NCBI GenBank assembly: GCA_003598065.1 | Contig: QZKR01000103.1 | Location: forward strand, 1-45,034 | Direction: 5' to 3' | DNA: 45,034 nt | Source: Myxococcales bacterium | GTDB lineage: Bacteria > Myxococcota_A > SURF-8 | Shown: piece after piece, positions 16,394 through 25,147 of the stretch | How the letters are laid out: each line of letters starts with the position of its first letter | Numbering within the stretch: position 1 is the stretch's first letter | The notes under the pieces: model-generated | What the model saw: only the letters and a program-made list of their open reading frames with translations | Told to the model about the DNA's origin: nothing | The model's database searches: none | Made by a program: the position numbers and the translations under genes

Positions 16394-17719
16394 ATGGAAG
16401 ACGGGATGAAGTCCATGCTTCGACCGACGCCAACACGGATGGGGTGGTTGACGATGCTTGCTTTCGCCGGACTCGCCCTGGCGCAGGTTCGGGATGGCGG
16501 CGCACTGGAACCTCTCGACCAAGCCGGCGACGGCCGGGCTGCCCCGTCCGTGGACGAACTCGCCAAAGCGGCGCTCGAACAAGCGCCGACGATTTCGGCC
16601 CTGCGCTCGCGGCTCAAGGCCGCCAACGAGCGGATCACGGCCGCCGACGCTTTCCCCGATCCGACCCTGGAGGTGGTCCTTCAGGAAGTGGGCGTGTATC
16701 GCTTCGACCCCGCCTCCAACTTCCTCGTGGAATACCGCCAGGAGCTTCCCTATCCGGGCAAGCGCCAGACGCGCCGGCAGTCGGCCGCGGCGGAATCGAC
16801 CATGCGCGAGACCGAACTGGAGGATCTCCGGAGGCGGATCGTCCAGCAGGTCAAGATGCTCTATGCCCAGGTCTACGCCCTGGACAACGAAAGGCGCGCG
16901 CTGAAGTCCGCCGGGGAACTTCTCGAACTGCTGTCGAGCGCCGTCTCGGCCCGCTACCGGGCGGGACAGGCCGACCAGGAAGCCCTTTTGAAAATCCAGA
17001 TCGAAGGCGCCCGCATCGGCGAGCGGCTGACCGACGTCGAGTCGGAACGGGCGGCGTGGACGGCGGCGCTCAACCGCCTGTTGGATGCGCCCGACGAATC
17101 GGAGCTCGGGACGATCGCGGATCTGCCCGACACGCGCCCTCCCGAGGGACCGTTGGCGGAATTGGCGCGGAAAAATTCCGCCGACATCGTCATGAAACAG
17201 GCCTATCTGCGCTGGACGGAAAGCCGGGTGGAAGAAGCGCGGCTGGACCAGAAGCCGGATTTCATGCTGGGCGGCGGCGCGGGAATGGACGCCATGCCGC
17301 AGCCGATGGTGATGCTCCGTTTCGGCATCCAGCTTCCGGTCTGGAGCGGAAGCAAGCAGGAGCCGCTCGCCCGCTCCGCCTCGCACGAACGCGAGGCCGC
17401 CCGGCAAGACCTCCGCGACGCCGAGGCGATGGCGCGCGCCGAGGCTGTCCGTCTCCAAACGCAGTGGAAACGGGACGAAAAGCTGATCCTGCAATACAAG
17501 GACACGATCATTCCGCAAAGCCTGGCGGCCCTGGAGGCCGCCCGCGCCGATTATCTTTCCGGCAGGGGAGACTTCTCCACCGTCGTCGAGGATTTTTCCA
17601 AATGGCTGGAGGCCACGACGCAATTGGCCCGCCGCGAGGCCGGCCGCTTCACGACCTGGGCGGATATCGAGAGGCTCGCCGTGCCGATGGCCGAGCGGGA
17701 AAAAGAGGTGGGGCCATGA
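16394..17719 (+). CDS. cusC: TolC-family outer-membrane efflux protein (CusC-like), 441 aa
   Basis: An N-terminal signal-like segment (TRMGWLTMLAFAGLALAQ) leads into the two-fold repeated TolC helical hairpins: AALEQAPTISALRSRLKAAN, then YRQELPYPGKRQTRR, and in the second half LARKNSADIVMKQAYLRWTE and FGIQLPVWSGSKQEPL. The LPYPGKR and LPVWSG turns mark the barrel-strand boundaries of the family. It forms the outer-membrane channel of the RND pump encoded next. Its stop overlaps an ATG (ATGA, 17716-17719) that was probably the original cusB start, now separated from the cusB body by inserted repeats. Possible starts are 16394 and 16406. Confidence 0.88.
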   Translation: MEDGMKSMLRPTPTRMGWLTMLAFAGLALAQVRDGGALEPLDQAGDGRAAPSVDELAKAALEQAPTISALRSRLKAANERITAADAFPDPTLEVVLQEVGVYRFDPASNFLVEYRQELPYPGKRQTRRQSAAAESTMRETELEDLRRRIVQQVKMLYAQVYALDNERRALKSAGELLELLSSAVSARYRAGQADQEALLKIQIEGARIGERLTDVESERAAWTAALNRLLDAPDESELGTIADLPDTRPPEGPLAELARKNSADIVMKQAYLRWTESRVEEARLDQKPDFMLGGGAGMDAMPQPMVMLRFGIQLPVWSGSKQEPLARSASHEREAARQDLRDAEAMARAEAVRLQTQWKRDEKLILQYKDTIIPQSLAALEAARADYLSGRGDFSTVVEDFSKWLEATTQLARREAGRFTTWADIERLAVPMAEREKEVGP

Positions 17720-18021
17720 AACACGCTTCCATGATTGGAGCAGGATTGCATCCTGTTCCAAATATTTTCCGATGGTTTGGAAACGGGAAAACGCTTGGAG
17801 CAGGTTGGAAAACCTGCTCCAACCAAGGCATCGTTGGAGCACAGTTGTACTGTGCTCCATACGTTTATGAGAGTGTGGCATGCTTGGAGTCCTCGACAAG
17901 CATGTCTGCGGAATCTCACGGCGACGGGCGCATGCTTGTCGCAAGCTCCAAGCATGGCACACCGCTTGGCGTCGCCGCTACGACCCTCGAATGTGCGGAG
18001 GTAGGGCCATGAAATATGCTT
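17705..18021 (+). repeat. Palindrome array flanked by a duplicated cusB start region
   Basis: A 24-bp direct repeat (17705-17728 and 17998-18021, 21 of 24 bases identical) carries a ribosome binding site and ATG in both copies (GAGGTGGGGCCATGAAA and GAGGTAGGGCCATGAAA). Between them are four strong palindromes: 17735-17761 (12-bp arms, one G-T pair), 17795-17822 (12-bp perfect arms, loop GGAA), 17835-17859 (11-bp perfect arms) and 17873-17962 (17-bp outer arms with one mismatch plus 11-bp inner arms). The first three share the core TGGAGCA; the fourth shares TTGGAG. It has the look of a REP/MITE-like insertion. Confidence 0.8.
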
Positions 18022-19727
18022 TGGAACCTGCCCCCGTAAAGGTAGAAACTAACGCTCGTCATTCCCGCGCAAGCGGGAATCCAGATTTGCTTCAACGATT
18101 TCTGGACCCCCGCTTTCGCGGGGGTGACGCGGGATTCGTCTGTTGGAATAAATTTTTAGCAAAATTCCTACAGGGATTTTTTTTCGCGGCCCTGCTCGTC
18201 GCCCTCTCCGGCGCGGCGCTCACTGGGTGCGACGAATCCAACGAGGCGGGGGCGGCTCAGTACCATTGCCCCATGCACCCCACGTATGTTTCGGACCATC
18301 CGGGCGACTGCCCCATCTGCGGCATGCGGCTCGTGCCGATCAGTAAGCAAGCCGCGCCGGCGAAGATCGAAAAGAAAGCCGCGCCGGAAGAGGCGGCGAA
18401 GGCGGCGAAATATACCTGTCCGATGCATCCGGAGGTCGTGTCCGACAAGCCCGGGCGCTGCCCGAAATGCGGCATGGATTTGGTTTGGGCCGAGGATGAA
18501 AAGTGCTCCGACCCCGGCGCCTGCGCCCCTTCGGAGGGTGAAGCGAAGGAACGGAAGATTTTATTCTACCGCAATCCGATGGACCCGACGATCACCTCGC
18601 CGACGCCCGCCAAGGACTCGATGGGGATGGATTACGTTCCCGTGTACGAGGAACAAGCCGCCCTCCGATCCGGCGCGCCCGAGGGCTTGACCGACGTCAT
18701 GGTCGGCGAACAGGGCTTGAAGCTGGCCGGCGTCCAGACCGCCGCCGCCGTTGACGGCGGCCTCGGCTATTCCGTGCGCACCGTCGGGACGGTGACGGCG
18801 GACGAGACGCGGGTCCGCCACGTTCACACGAAGGTCTCCGGCTGGGTGGAGAAGCTCTATATCAACTTCACGGGACAGATGGTCCGCAAAGGAGAACCCA
18901 TCCTGTCCCTTTACTCGCCGGAGCTGCTCGCCAGCCAGGAGGAATACCTCCGCGTCCGCGAGGCGGTCGCGCGCTTCGACGACTCCGCCCTGCCGGAGGT
19001 GAAGCGAGGCGGCGAACAGCTGGTGGAATCCGCCCGGCGGCGGCTCGAACTTTTCGACGTGCCGGCCGGCTTCATCGATAAGCTGGAATCCGCCGGGAAG
19101 GTCCAGCGGACCGTGACGCTCCTGGCTCCCTCCACCGGCTACATCACCGCCAAGCAAATCTACGAAGGGCAACAGGTCGAACCGGGAATGGAGCTGTTCA
19201 CGGTCACCGATCTTTCCAAAATCTGGGTCGAGGCCGACTTCTACGAGTACGAAGCCCGGCTGGTGACGCTCGGCATGAAGGCGGCCTTCACCATGCCCTA
19301 CTATCCTGGCGAGGATCTGACCGGAAAAGTCGCCTACGTTTACCCGATCCTGAACACGCAAAGCCGGACCTTGCGGGTGCGCTTCGATTTCGACAACAAG
19401 GACCTCGCCTTGAAGCCGGGGATGTTCGTCAACGTCGATCTGCCCTTTGAAATCAAGGCAGGCGTGGTGATTCCCGACTCCGCCGTGATGGACACCGGCG
19501 TGCGCCAGGTGGTGTACGTGGACGCGGGGGAGGGGCTCTTCACGCCGCGGCAGGTCAAGGTCGGCGTGCGGCACGGCGGGAAGGCGCAGATTCTTTCCGG
19601 CGTCGCGGCGGGCGAGCGGGTGGTGATCAAGGGCAACTTCCTGTTGGATTCGGAATCCCGCATCCGCGCCGCGATCCCCGAGGCGGCTCCCGCCGCCAAC
19701 CCGGATTCGGCGGGAGAAAGCCGATGA
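18009..19727 (+). CDS. cusB: CusB-type RND periplasmic adaptor with three metal-binding motifs, 572 aa
   Basis: From 18009 the protein has about 50 extra residues before its hydrophobic segment and lipobox LTGC (Cys74). Residues 17-41 are translated from a palindromic repeat (HSRASGNP ... DPRFRGGD). The mature protein carries two heavy-metal-binding domains (YHCPMHPTYVSDHPGDCPIC near 85-104 and YTCPMHPEVVSDKPGRCPKC near 135-154), a third degenerate one (YRNPMDPTITSPTPAKDSMG) and then the adaptor core with its lipoyl/barrel-sandwich and beta-barrel domains (VEKLYINFTGQMVRKGEPIL; TVTLLAPSTGYITAKQIYEG). It links CusA to CusC and hands over Cu(I)/Ag(I). The extension before the signal is abnormal and may weaken export; a later non-ATG start cannot be excluded. 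Confidence 0.88.
   Translation: MKYALEPAPVKVETNARHSRASGNPDLLQRFLDPRFRGGDAGFVCWNKFLAKFLQGFFFAALLVALSGAALTGCDESNEAGAAQYHCPMHPTYVSDHPGDCPICGMRLVPISKQAAPAKIEKKAAPEEAAKAAKYTCPMHPEVVSDKPGRCPKCGMDLVWAEDEKCSDPGACAPSEGEAKERKILFYRNPMDPTITSPTPAKDSMGMDYVPVYEEQAALRSGAPEGLTDVMVGEQGLKLAGVQTAAAVDGGLGYSVRTVGTVTADETRVRHVHTKVSGWVEKLYINFTGQMVRKGEPILSLYSPELLASQEEYLRVREAVARFDDSALPEVKRGGEQLVESARRRLELFDVPAGFIDKLESAGKVQRTVTLLAPSTGYITAKQIYEGQQVEPGMELFTVTDLSKIWVEADFYEYEARLVTLGMKAAFTMPYYPGEDLTGKVAYVYPILNTQSRTLRVRFDFDNKDLALKPGMFVNVDLPFEIKAGVVIPDSAVMDTGVRQVVYVDAGEGLFTPRQVKVGVRHGGKAQILSGVAAGERVVIKGNFLLDSESRIRAAIPEAAPAANPDSAGESR
18057..18129 (+). repeat. 73-bp palindromic (REP/MITE-type) element inside the cusB reading frame
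   Basis: The element starts CGTCATTCCCGC and ends GCGGGGGTGACG. Inside are two hairpins, CCCGC-gcaa-GCGGG and CCCCCGC-tttc-GCGGGGG, joined by a central inverted pair CCAGA/TCTGG. The same CGTCATTCCCGC...GCGGGAATCCAG pattern is a well-known dispersed repeat in many bacterial genomes, and its translation HSRxSGNP...DPRFRGGD is its usual protein signature. It keeps the frame open here. Confidence 0.85.
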
Positions 19728-22700
19728 TCAGGCGGATCATCGCCTTCTCCGCGAACAATCGCTGGCTGGTGATTTTCGCGGTGGCGGCGGTCGCGGCGAT
19801 CGCCGTGTACATCCTGGAAGAGATCCGCCTGGACGCCCTGCCGGACCTCTCCGACACCCAGGTCATCATCTATTCGCGCTGGGATCGCGCGCCCGACCTG
19901 ATCGAAGATCAAGTGACGTATCCCATCGTCACGGCCTTGCTGGGCGCGCCTCAGGTCAAGGCGATCCGGGGCTACTCCGATTTCGGGTTCTCCTACGTCT
20001 ACGTCATCTTCAAGGACGGAACCGATCTTTACTGGGCCCGTTCGCGCGTCCTGGAGTACCTCTCGAAAATCCAGCCGCGGCTGCCGGAAGGCGTGACCAC
20101 GGAATTGGGGCCCGACGCCACCGGCGTGGGCTGGGTTTTTCAATACGCCCTGGTCGATCATTCCAATTCGCATTCGCTCGACGAACTCCGCTCCTTCCAG
20201 GACTGGACGCTGCGCTATGCGATTCAGTCCGTTCCCGGCGTGGCGGAGGTCGCCTCCATCGGCGGCTTCGTCAAGCAATACCAGATCACCGTCGATCCCA
20301 ACCGCCTCTCCGCCTACGGCCTGCCGCTGGAAACCGTCATCGCGGCCGTCCGCCAGTCCAACAACGAGGTGGGAGGCCGCCTGCTCGAATGGAGCGGCAC
20401 GGAGTACATGGTCCGGGGGAGGGGCTACGCGAGGTCGCTGGAGGATTTCGAAAGCATCGTGGTGAAAGCCACGTCCGGCGGGGTGCCGGTGCTGCTCAAG
20501 GACATCGCGCGGGTGGAGCTGGGGCCGGAAATCCGGCGCGGCGTCTCCGATCTGGACGGCTTGGGCGACACGGTGGGCGGCATCGTCGTCATGCGGCACG
20601 GCGAAAACGCCCTCAACGTCATCGGGCGCGTGAAAGAGAAAATCGAGGACCTGAAGCCCTCGCTGCCGGAGGGCGTGGAGATCGTCGCCACCTACGACCG
20701 CGCCGACCTGATCCACCGGGCCCTGGACACCCTGAAGCACGAGCTGACCATCGAGATGATCATCGTCTCGCTGGTCATCCTGCTTTTCCTCTGGCACATC
20801 CCCTCGGCCGTCGTGCCCATCGTCACCATTCCCGTCTCCGTGCTCTTGGCCTTCATTCCGCTCTACTTCCTCGGCGTCACCGTCAACATCATGTCGCTGG
20901 CCGGCATCGCCATCTCCATCGGCGTGCTCGTGGACGGCGCGATCGTGGAGGTGGAGAACGCCTACAACAAACTCCACCTGTGGGAGGCGGGCGGGCGCCA
21001 GGGCGACTTCCACAAGGTGCGCCTGGAAGCGCTGATGGAGGTCGGGCCCTCCGTCTTCTTCTCGCTGCTCGTCATCGCCGTGGCGTTCTTGCCGATCTTC
21101 GCGTTGGTGGAGCAGGAGGGCCGCCTGTTCAAACCGCTGGCCTATTCCAAAAACCTGGCGATGGCCGTGGCCGCGCTTTTGGCGATCACCCTCGATCCGG
21201 CCATGCGGATGCTCTTTACGCGCATGGACGCTTTCACCTTCCGGCCGCGCTGGCTCGCCTGGCTGTTCACGAAGGCGGCGGTGGGTACGTATTACGCCGA
21301 GGAGCGCCACCCCATCAGCCGCGCCATTTTCAAAGTCTACGGACCCGCCTGCCGCGCGGTGCTCAAGCATCCCAAGACGACGATTTTCGTGGCGCTCGCG
21401 CTCGTGGCCGTCAGCCTGCCGGCGTATTTCAAGCTCGGTTCGGAGTTCATGCCGCCCTTGAACGAAGGCTCCATCCTCTACATGCCGACGACCCTGCCCG
21501 GCATCTCGGTGGGGCAGGCGCATGAACTCCTGATCGCCCAGGACAAGGTCTTAAAATCCTTTCCCGAGGTCGAGCGGGTGTTCGGCAAGGCCGGACGCGC
21601 CGATACCTCGACCGACCCGGCCCCCTTCTCGATGATGGAGACGACCGTCATTCTGAAGCCGACCGACCAGTGGCGGCCCAAGGACCGCTGGTATTCATCG
21701 TGGATGCCCGACGGCCTAAAGTTCCTGGTTCGCCCTATCTGGCCCGACCGCATCTCCTGGGAGGAACTGGTGGACGAGATGGACCGGGCCTTGCAGATTC
21801 CCGGCGTGACCAACGCCTGGACCATGCCCATCAAGGCCCGCACCGACATGCTCACCACCGGCGTGCGCACGCCCATCGGCATCAAGGTTTTCGGGCCCGA
21901 TCTGAAGGAGATCGAGCGCATCGGTTCGGAGCTCGAACGGATCATGCGAGAGGAGCCCGGCACGCGCAGCGTCTACGCGGAACGGGTCGCCGGCGGCTAC
22001 TTCGTGGACTTCGAGCCCAAGCGCGCCGAGCTGGCCCGCTACGGCCTGACCGTCGGCCAGCTCCAGGACGTCATCATGTCCGCCATCGGGGGCGAGAACG
22101 TCACCACGACGATCGAGGGGCGCGAGCGCTATCCGGTGAACGTCCGCTACCCCAGGGAGCTGCGCGACGATCTGGACCGGCTGGGGCGCGTGCTCGTGGC
22201 CGCGCCGAGCGGGGCGCAGATCCCCCTCGTCCAGCTCGCCGACCTCCGCCTCGTTCAGGGCCCCTCCATGCTGCGCGACGAGAACGGCTTTCTGGCGGGC
22301 TACGTTTACGTGGACATCGCCGGGCGCGACGTCGGCGGCTACGTCGAGGCGGCCAAGAAAAGGGTGGCCGAACAGCTTTCCCTCCCCACCGGCTACGTCC
22401 TGCAATGGAGCGGGCAGTACGAAAACATGATCCGGGTGCGGGAACGCCTGAAGATCGTCGTCCCCATCACGCTGCTGCTGATCTTCTTCCTCTTGTTCAT
22501 GAACACGAAATCGACCTTCAAGGCCGCCGTGGTCATGCTGGCCGTGCCGTTTTCGGCCATCGGGGCGATCTGGCTGTTCTACTTCCTCGATTACAACGTC
22601 TCCATCGCGGCCTGGGTGGGCATGATCGCCTTGCTCGGGCTGGACGCGGAGACGGGCGTCTTCATGCTGTTGTTTCTGGATCTCTCGTACGACGAAGCGA

Positions 22701-23041
22701 AAAAGGCGGGCCGGCTGCAAACGCTTCGCGATCTCGACGAGGCGATCCTGCACGGCGCGGTGAAGCGGGCGCGGCCGAAGATGATGACCGTCGCCGCCGC
22801 GTTCATGGGCTTGCTGCCGATCATGTGGTCCACCTCGGCGGGGGCGGACGTGATGAAGCGCATCGCCGCGCCGATGATCGGCGGGCTGATAACCTCGTTC
22901 TTATTGGAACTGCTGGTCTACCCGGCGATCTACAAGCTGTGGAAGAAACGGACGGAACTCAAGCACCTGCCCGAAGCGCCCTCGGGATCAGTTGCGGAAC
23001 TCGAGGCTGATCTCGGAATCTCCACCCCACGGCACGGATAG
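19724..23041 (+). CDS. cusA: Cu(I)/Ag(I) RND efflux pump CusA, 1105 aa
   Basis: The full-length heavy-metal RND transporter begins MIRRIIAFSANNRWLVIFAV and has the 12-helix, two-large-loop layout. Helix 4 holds the proton-relay acids (ISIGVLVDGAIVEVENAYNK). The Met triad that binds Cu(I)/Ag(I) in E. coli CusA is kept: Met587 in LYMPTTLPG, Met637/638 in SMMETTVILKP and Met709 in DMLTTGVRTP. This argues for monovalent copper or silver and against Zn/Co/Cd. The start overlaps the cusB stop as ATGA, so the two are translationally coupled. No terminator is evident after it. Confidence 0.95.
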   Translation: MIRRIIAFSANNRWLVIFAVAAVAAIAVYILEEIRLDALPDLSDTQVIIYSRWDRAPDLIEDQVTYPIVTALLGAPQVKAIRGYSDFGFSYVYVIFKDGTDLYWARSRVLEYLSKIQPRLPEGVTTELGPDATGVGWVFQYALVDHSNSHSLDELRSFQDWTLRYAIQSVPGVAEVASIGGFVKQYQITVDPNRLSAYGLPLETVIAAVRQSNNEVGGRLLEWSGTEYMVRGRGYARSLEDFESIVVKATSGGVPVLLKDIARVELGPEIRRGVSDLDGLGDTVGGIVVMRHGENALNVIGRVKEKIEDLKPSLPEGVEIVATYDRADLIHRALDTLKHELTIEMIIVSLVILLFLWHIPSAVVPIVTIPVSVLLAFIPLYFLGVTVNIMSLAGIAISIGVLVDGAIVEVENAYNKLHLWEAGGRQGDFHKVRLEALMEVGPSVFFSLLVIAVAFLPIFALVEQEGRLFKPLAYSKNLAMAVAALLAITLDPAMRMLFTRMDAFTFRPRWLAWLFTKAAVGTYYAEERHPISRAIFKVYGPACRAVLKHPKTTIFVALALVAVSLPAYFKLGSEFMPPLNEGSILYMPTTLPGISVGQAHELLIAQDKVLKSFPEVERVFGKAGRADTSTDPAPFSMMETTVILKPTDQWRPKDRWYSSWMPDGLKFLVRPIWPDRISWEELVDEMDRALQIPGVTNAWTMPIKARTDMLTTGVRTPIGIKVFGPDLKEIERIGSELERIMREEPGTRSVYAERVAGGYFVDFEPKRAELARYGLTVGQLQDVIMSAIGGENVTTTIEGRERYPVNVRYPRELRDDLDRLGRVLVAAPSGAQIPLVQLADLRLVQGPSMLRDENGFLAGYVYVDIAGRDVGGYVEAAKKRVAEQLSLPTGYVLQWSGQYENMIRVRERLKIVVPITLLLIFFLLFMNTKSTFKAAVVMLAVPFSAIGAIWLFYFLDYNVSIAAWVGMIALLGLDAETGVFMLLFLDLSYDEAKKAGRLQTLRDLDEAILHGAVKRARPKMMTVAAAFMGLLPIMWSTSAGADVMKRIAAPMIGGLITSFLLELLVYPAIYKLWKKRTELKHLPEAPSGSVAELEADLGISTPRHG

Positions 23042-23149
23042 CTCGTAGGGGAAGATCGGCGAGCGTCGGCGGCCCGATGGAGAACCCGATGGATTACAAC
23101 GAAGGCCGCAAGCGCGCGAGCCGCAACGGCCATCCAAGGGGCTTTCCGC

Positions 23150-23200
23150 TTGACAACTTTGCGCCCGCATGTTATTCAACTATTCAATTGATTATTTGAT
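23150..23200 (+). promoter_or_regulatory. Promoter and dyad operator of the ArsR-rhodanese operon
   Basis: TTGACA (23150-23155), a 17-base spacer and TATTCA (23173-23178) form the promoter. An imperfect dyad with 12-bp arms (TTCAACTATTCA at 23175-23186, TGATTATTTGAT at 23189-23200, 9 of 12 pairs) overlaps the -10 and ends 12 bases before the ATG. Its AT-rich form and place suit an ArsR-family repressor that controls its own operon. Confidence 0.6.
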
Positions 23201-23212
23201 TAAGGAGCAATC

Positions 23213-23890
23213 ATGCGCGGCCGAGAGTTCAAGGATGCCCTGTTCGCGACGTTCGCCGAGGCGGCTTCCGCTTTCGCCAGCCCCAAGCGCATCGAGATCA
23301 TCGACGTGCTGGCGCAAGGGGAGCGCAACGTCGAAACGCTCGCCGCCGAGACGGGCCAGACCCTGGCCAACGCCTCCCGCCACCTCCAGATGCTCAAGCA
23401 AGCCAACCTCGTCGCCTTCCGCAAGGAGGGAGTGCAGGTCTATTACCGCCTGGCCGGTCCCGCCGTCCTGCAAGGCTACCGCGCTCTCCAGCGGCTCGCC
23501 GAGGATCGCCTGGCCGAGGTGGACCGCTTGGCACGGGATTTCTTCGCGGGGGCCGACGGCCTGGAGCCGCTGGAGAAAAAGGAGCTCTTGCGGCGGGTGA
23601 AGGCGGGAGAGGCCGCCGTGGTGGACGTGCGTCCTGCGGAGGAATTTTCCGCCGGGCATGTGAAGGGCGCGCTTTCCATCCCGCTGGCCGAACTGAAGAA
23701 GCATCTGGACGAACTTCCCAAGGACAAACGCATCGTCGCCTATTGTCGCGGCCCTTACTGCGTCCTGGCCGCCGAGGCGGTGCGCTTGCTTAGAGAAAAA
23801 GGCTTCGACGCCGTACGCATGAAGGACGGCTACCCCGAATGGCGCGACGCCGGTCTCCCGGTGGAGGCCGCCGCTCGTAACAGGAGTTAG
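23213..23890 (+). CDS. ArsR-family regulator fused to a rhodanese domain, 225 aa
   Basis: Residues 1-100 form a winged helix of the ArsR/SmtB type (FASPKRIEIIDVLAQGERNV, then ANASRHLQMLKQANLVAFRK as recognition helix and wing). Residues 120-220 form a rhodanese domain with active-site loop AYCRGPYC (Cys178, Cys183). The helix-turn-helix part has no Cys at all, so the classic metal site (ELCVCDL) and the Cys pair of SqrR/BigR sensors are absent. Sensing of persulfide is therefore most likely through the two rhodanese Cys (inference). AAGGAG lies before the ATG. It heads a sulfide-oxidation operon and probably represses it. Confidence 0.92.
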   Translation: MRGREFKDALFATFAEAASAFASPKRIEIIDVLAQGERNVETLAAETGQTLANASRHLQMLKQANLVAFRKEGVQVYYRLAGPAVLQGYRALQRLAEDRLAEVDRLARDFFAGADGLEPLEKKELLRRVKAGEAAVVDVRPAEEFSAGHVKGALSIPLAELKKHLDELPKDKRIVAYCRGPYCVLAAEAVRLLREKGFDAVRMKDGYPEWRDAGLPVEAAARNRS

Positions 23891-23896
23891 ACTACC

Positions 23897-25108
23897 ATGA
23901 CCTCCTCACCCAAAAAGAGAATCGTCATCCTGGGCGGCTCGTTCGGCGGCCTGAACGCCGCTTATGAACTGCGCCGTCTGCTGCCCAAAGAGACAAGGGA
24001 AATCATCCTCGTTTCCAAGGACGAGCGCTTCGTTTACATTCCCTCGCTGCCCTGGGTGGCGATGGGGCATCAGACCTTGGAGCAGATTTCCTTTCCCCTG
24101 GCCAAGCCGCTGGCCGCCCAGGGCCTCGAATTCCTTCACGGAGAGGTTCTCCGCGTCGAACCCGAGGCAAGCAAGGTCCACCTGGAAGGCCGCACGCTCG
24201 ACTACGACTACCTCGTCATCGCCACGGGCCACCGCAGCGCCAACGAGGCCGTTCCGGGCCTGGGTCCCTTCGACGGTCCGGGGCACTCCCTGATGTCCCC
24301 GCCGGAGGCGCAGGAGGCGCGTGAAAGCTGGAAGCGCTTTATCGAGGCTCCCGGTCCGGTCGTGGTGGGTTGCGCACCGGGAGCGAGCTGCATCGGACCG
24401 GCCTACGAGTTCGCCTTCGAGATCGACCACGAACTGAAGAAACGCCGCATGCGGCACAAAGTTCCGATCACCTTCGTCACCCCGGAACCCTTTCTGGGGC
24501 ACTTCGGGGTCGGCGGCATGGGCAAGGCCCGGCAGTTTCTGGAAGGGGAATTCGAGCACCGCGACATCCGCTACCTGACCTCGGCCGCCGTCTCGCGGAT
24601 CACTGAGCAATCCGTTGAACTGGCCGACGGTAAGAGTTTCGAATCGCGCTATGCCCTCATCATCCCGCCGCTCGCCGGAGTCCGGGCCGTGGCGCAATCG
24701 CCGGGCTTGGCCAATCCCAAAGGGTTCGTCCCGGTGGACGAGGGTTTCAGGCACAAGAGCTTCCCGAACGTCTACGTCGTGGGCGTCGCGGTGGCCTACC
24801 CCCCGGTGGAGACGACTCCGGTGCCGGTGAACTTCCCCAAGACCGGCCACATGACGGAGCAGATGGCCAAGGCCGCCGCCCACAACATCGCGGCGGACAT
24901 CCGGGGCGGCGGGCGCCTGGAGCGGCCGCCCTTCGTGGAATGCATCATGGACATGGGAGACACCGCCGCGCACATGCTGGCCGACCCGGTGCGCCCGCCG
25001 CGCAACCGCGTCGAGATGAGCCAGGGCCGCCGCTGGCTGTGGGCCAAGCGGCTGTTCGCGCCCTACTATCTGTGGAAAATGAAGACCGGCCGATCCTGGC
25101 TGGCTTGA
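23897..25108 (+). CDS. sqr: Sulfide:quinone oxidoreductase-like flavoprotein, 403 aa
   Basis: The FAD-binding fold opens with IVILGGSFGGLNAAYEL. The second nucleotide segment DYDYLVIATGHR and the C-terminal FAD contact NVYVVGVAVAYPP are in place. The phrase GASCIGPAYEFAFEIDHEL (Cys165) is diagnostic for sulfide:quinone oxidoreductases, with Cys159 just before it and Cys349 in VECIMDMGD as the distal redox Cys. It oxidises sulfide at the membrane surface and passes electrons to quinone, producing persulfide or polysulfide. The C-terminal amphipathic stretch (WLWAKRLFAPYYLWKMK) is a likely membrane foot. CAGGAG precedes the start, six bases after the regulator gene. Confidence 0.9.
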   Translation: MTSSPKKRIVILGGSFGGLNAAYELRRLLPKETREIILVSKDERFVYIPSLPWVAMGHQTLEQISFPLAKPLAAQGLEFLHGEVLRVEPEASKVHLEGRTLDYDYLVIATGHRSANEAVPGLGPFDGPGHSLMSPPEAQEARESWKRFIEAPGPVVVGCAPGASCIGPAYEFAFEIDHELKKRRMRHKVPITFVTPEPFLGHFGVGGMGKARQFLEGEFEHRDIRYLTSAAVSRITEQSVELADGKSFESRYALIIPPLAGVRAVAQSPGLANPKGFVPVDEGFRHKSFPNVYVVGVAVAYPPVETTPVPVNFPKTGHMTEQMAKAAAHNIAADIRGGGRLERPPFVECIMDMGDTAAHMLADPVRPPRNRVEMSQGRRWLWAKRLFAPYYLWKMKTGRSWLA

Positions 25109-25147
25109 TCCCATCTCATTTAAATTTGCAGGAAAGAGAGTCCGCTC

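Noticed and set aside
17735..17962. Possible CRISPR-like repeats
   Set aside because: The units are palindromes of unequal length with different cores and irregular spacing, without constant repeats and unique spacers, and no cas gene is near.
17716..18012. A 98-codon frame from the first ATG at the cusC end
   Set aside because: It is made of palindromes and ends at the second start copy; the translation shows no protein-like pattern. More likely a by-product of the insertion than a gene, though it may be translated by coupling.
19340..21523. A 727-codon minus-strand frame opposite cusB and cusA
   Set aside because: Antisense shadow of the pump genes; composition dominated by His/Arg/Asp/Gln, no domain.
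23089..23205. A 38-codon frame (starting MDYNEGRKRASRNG) ahead of the ArsR gene
   Set aside because: It has a GGAG at a plausible distance but would begin upstream of the likely transcription start, and it ends inside the operator. Considered chance.
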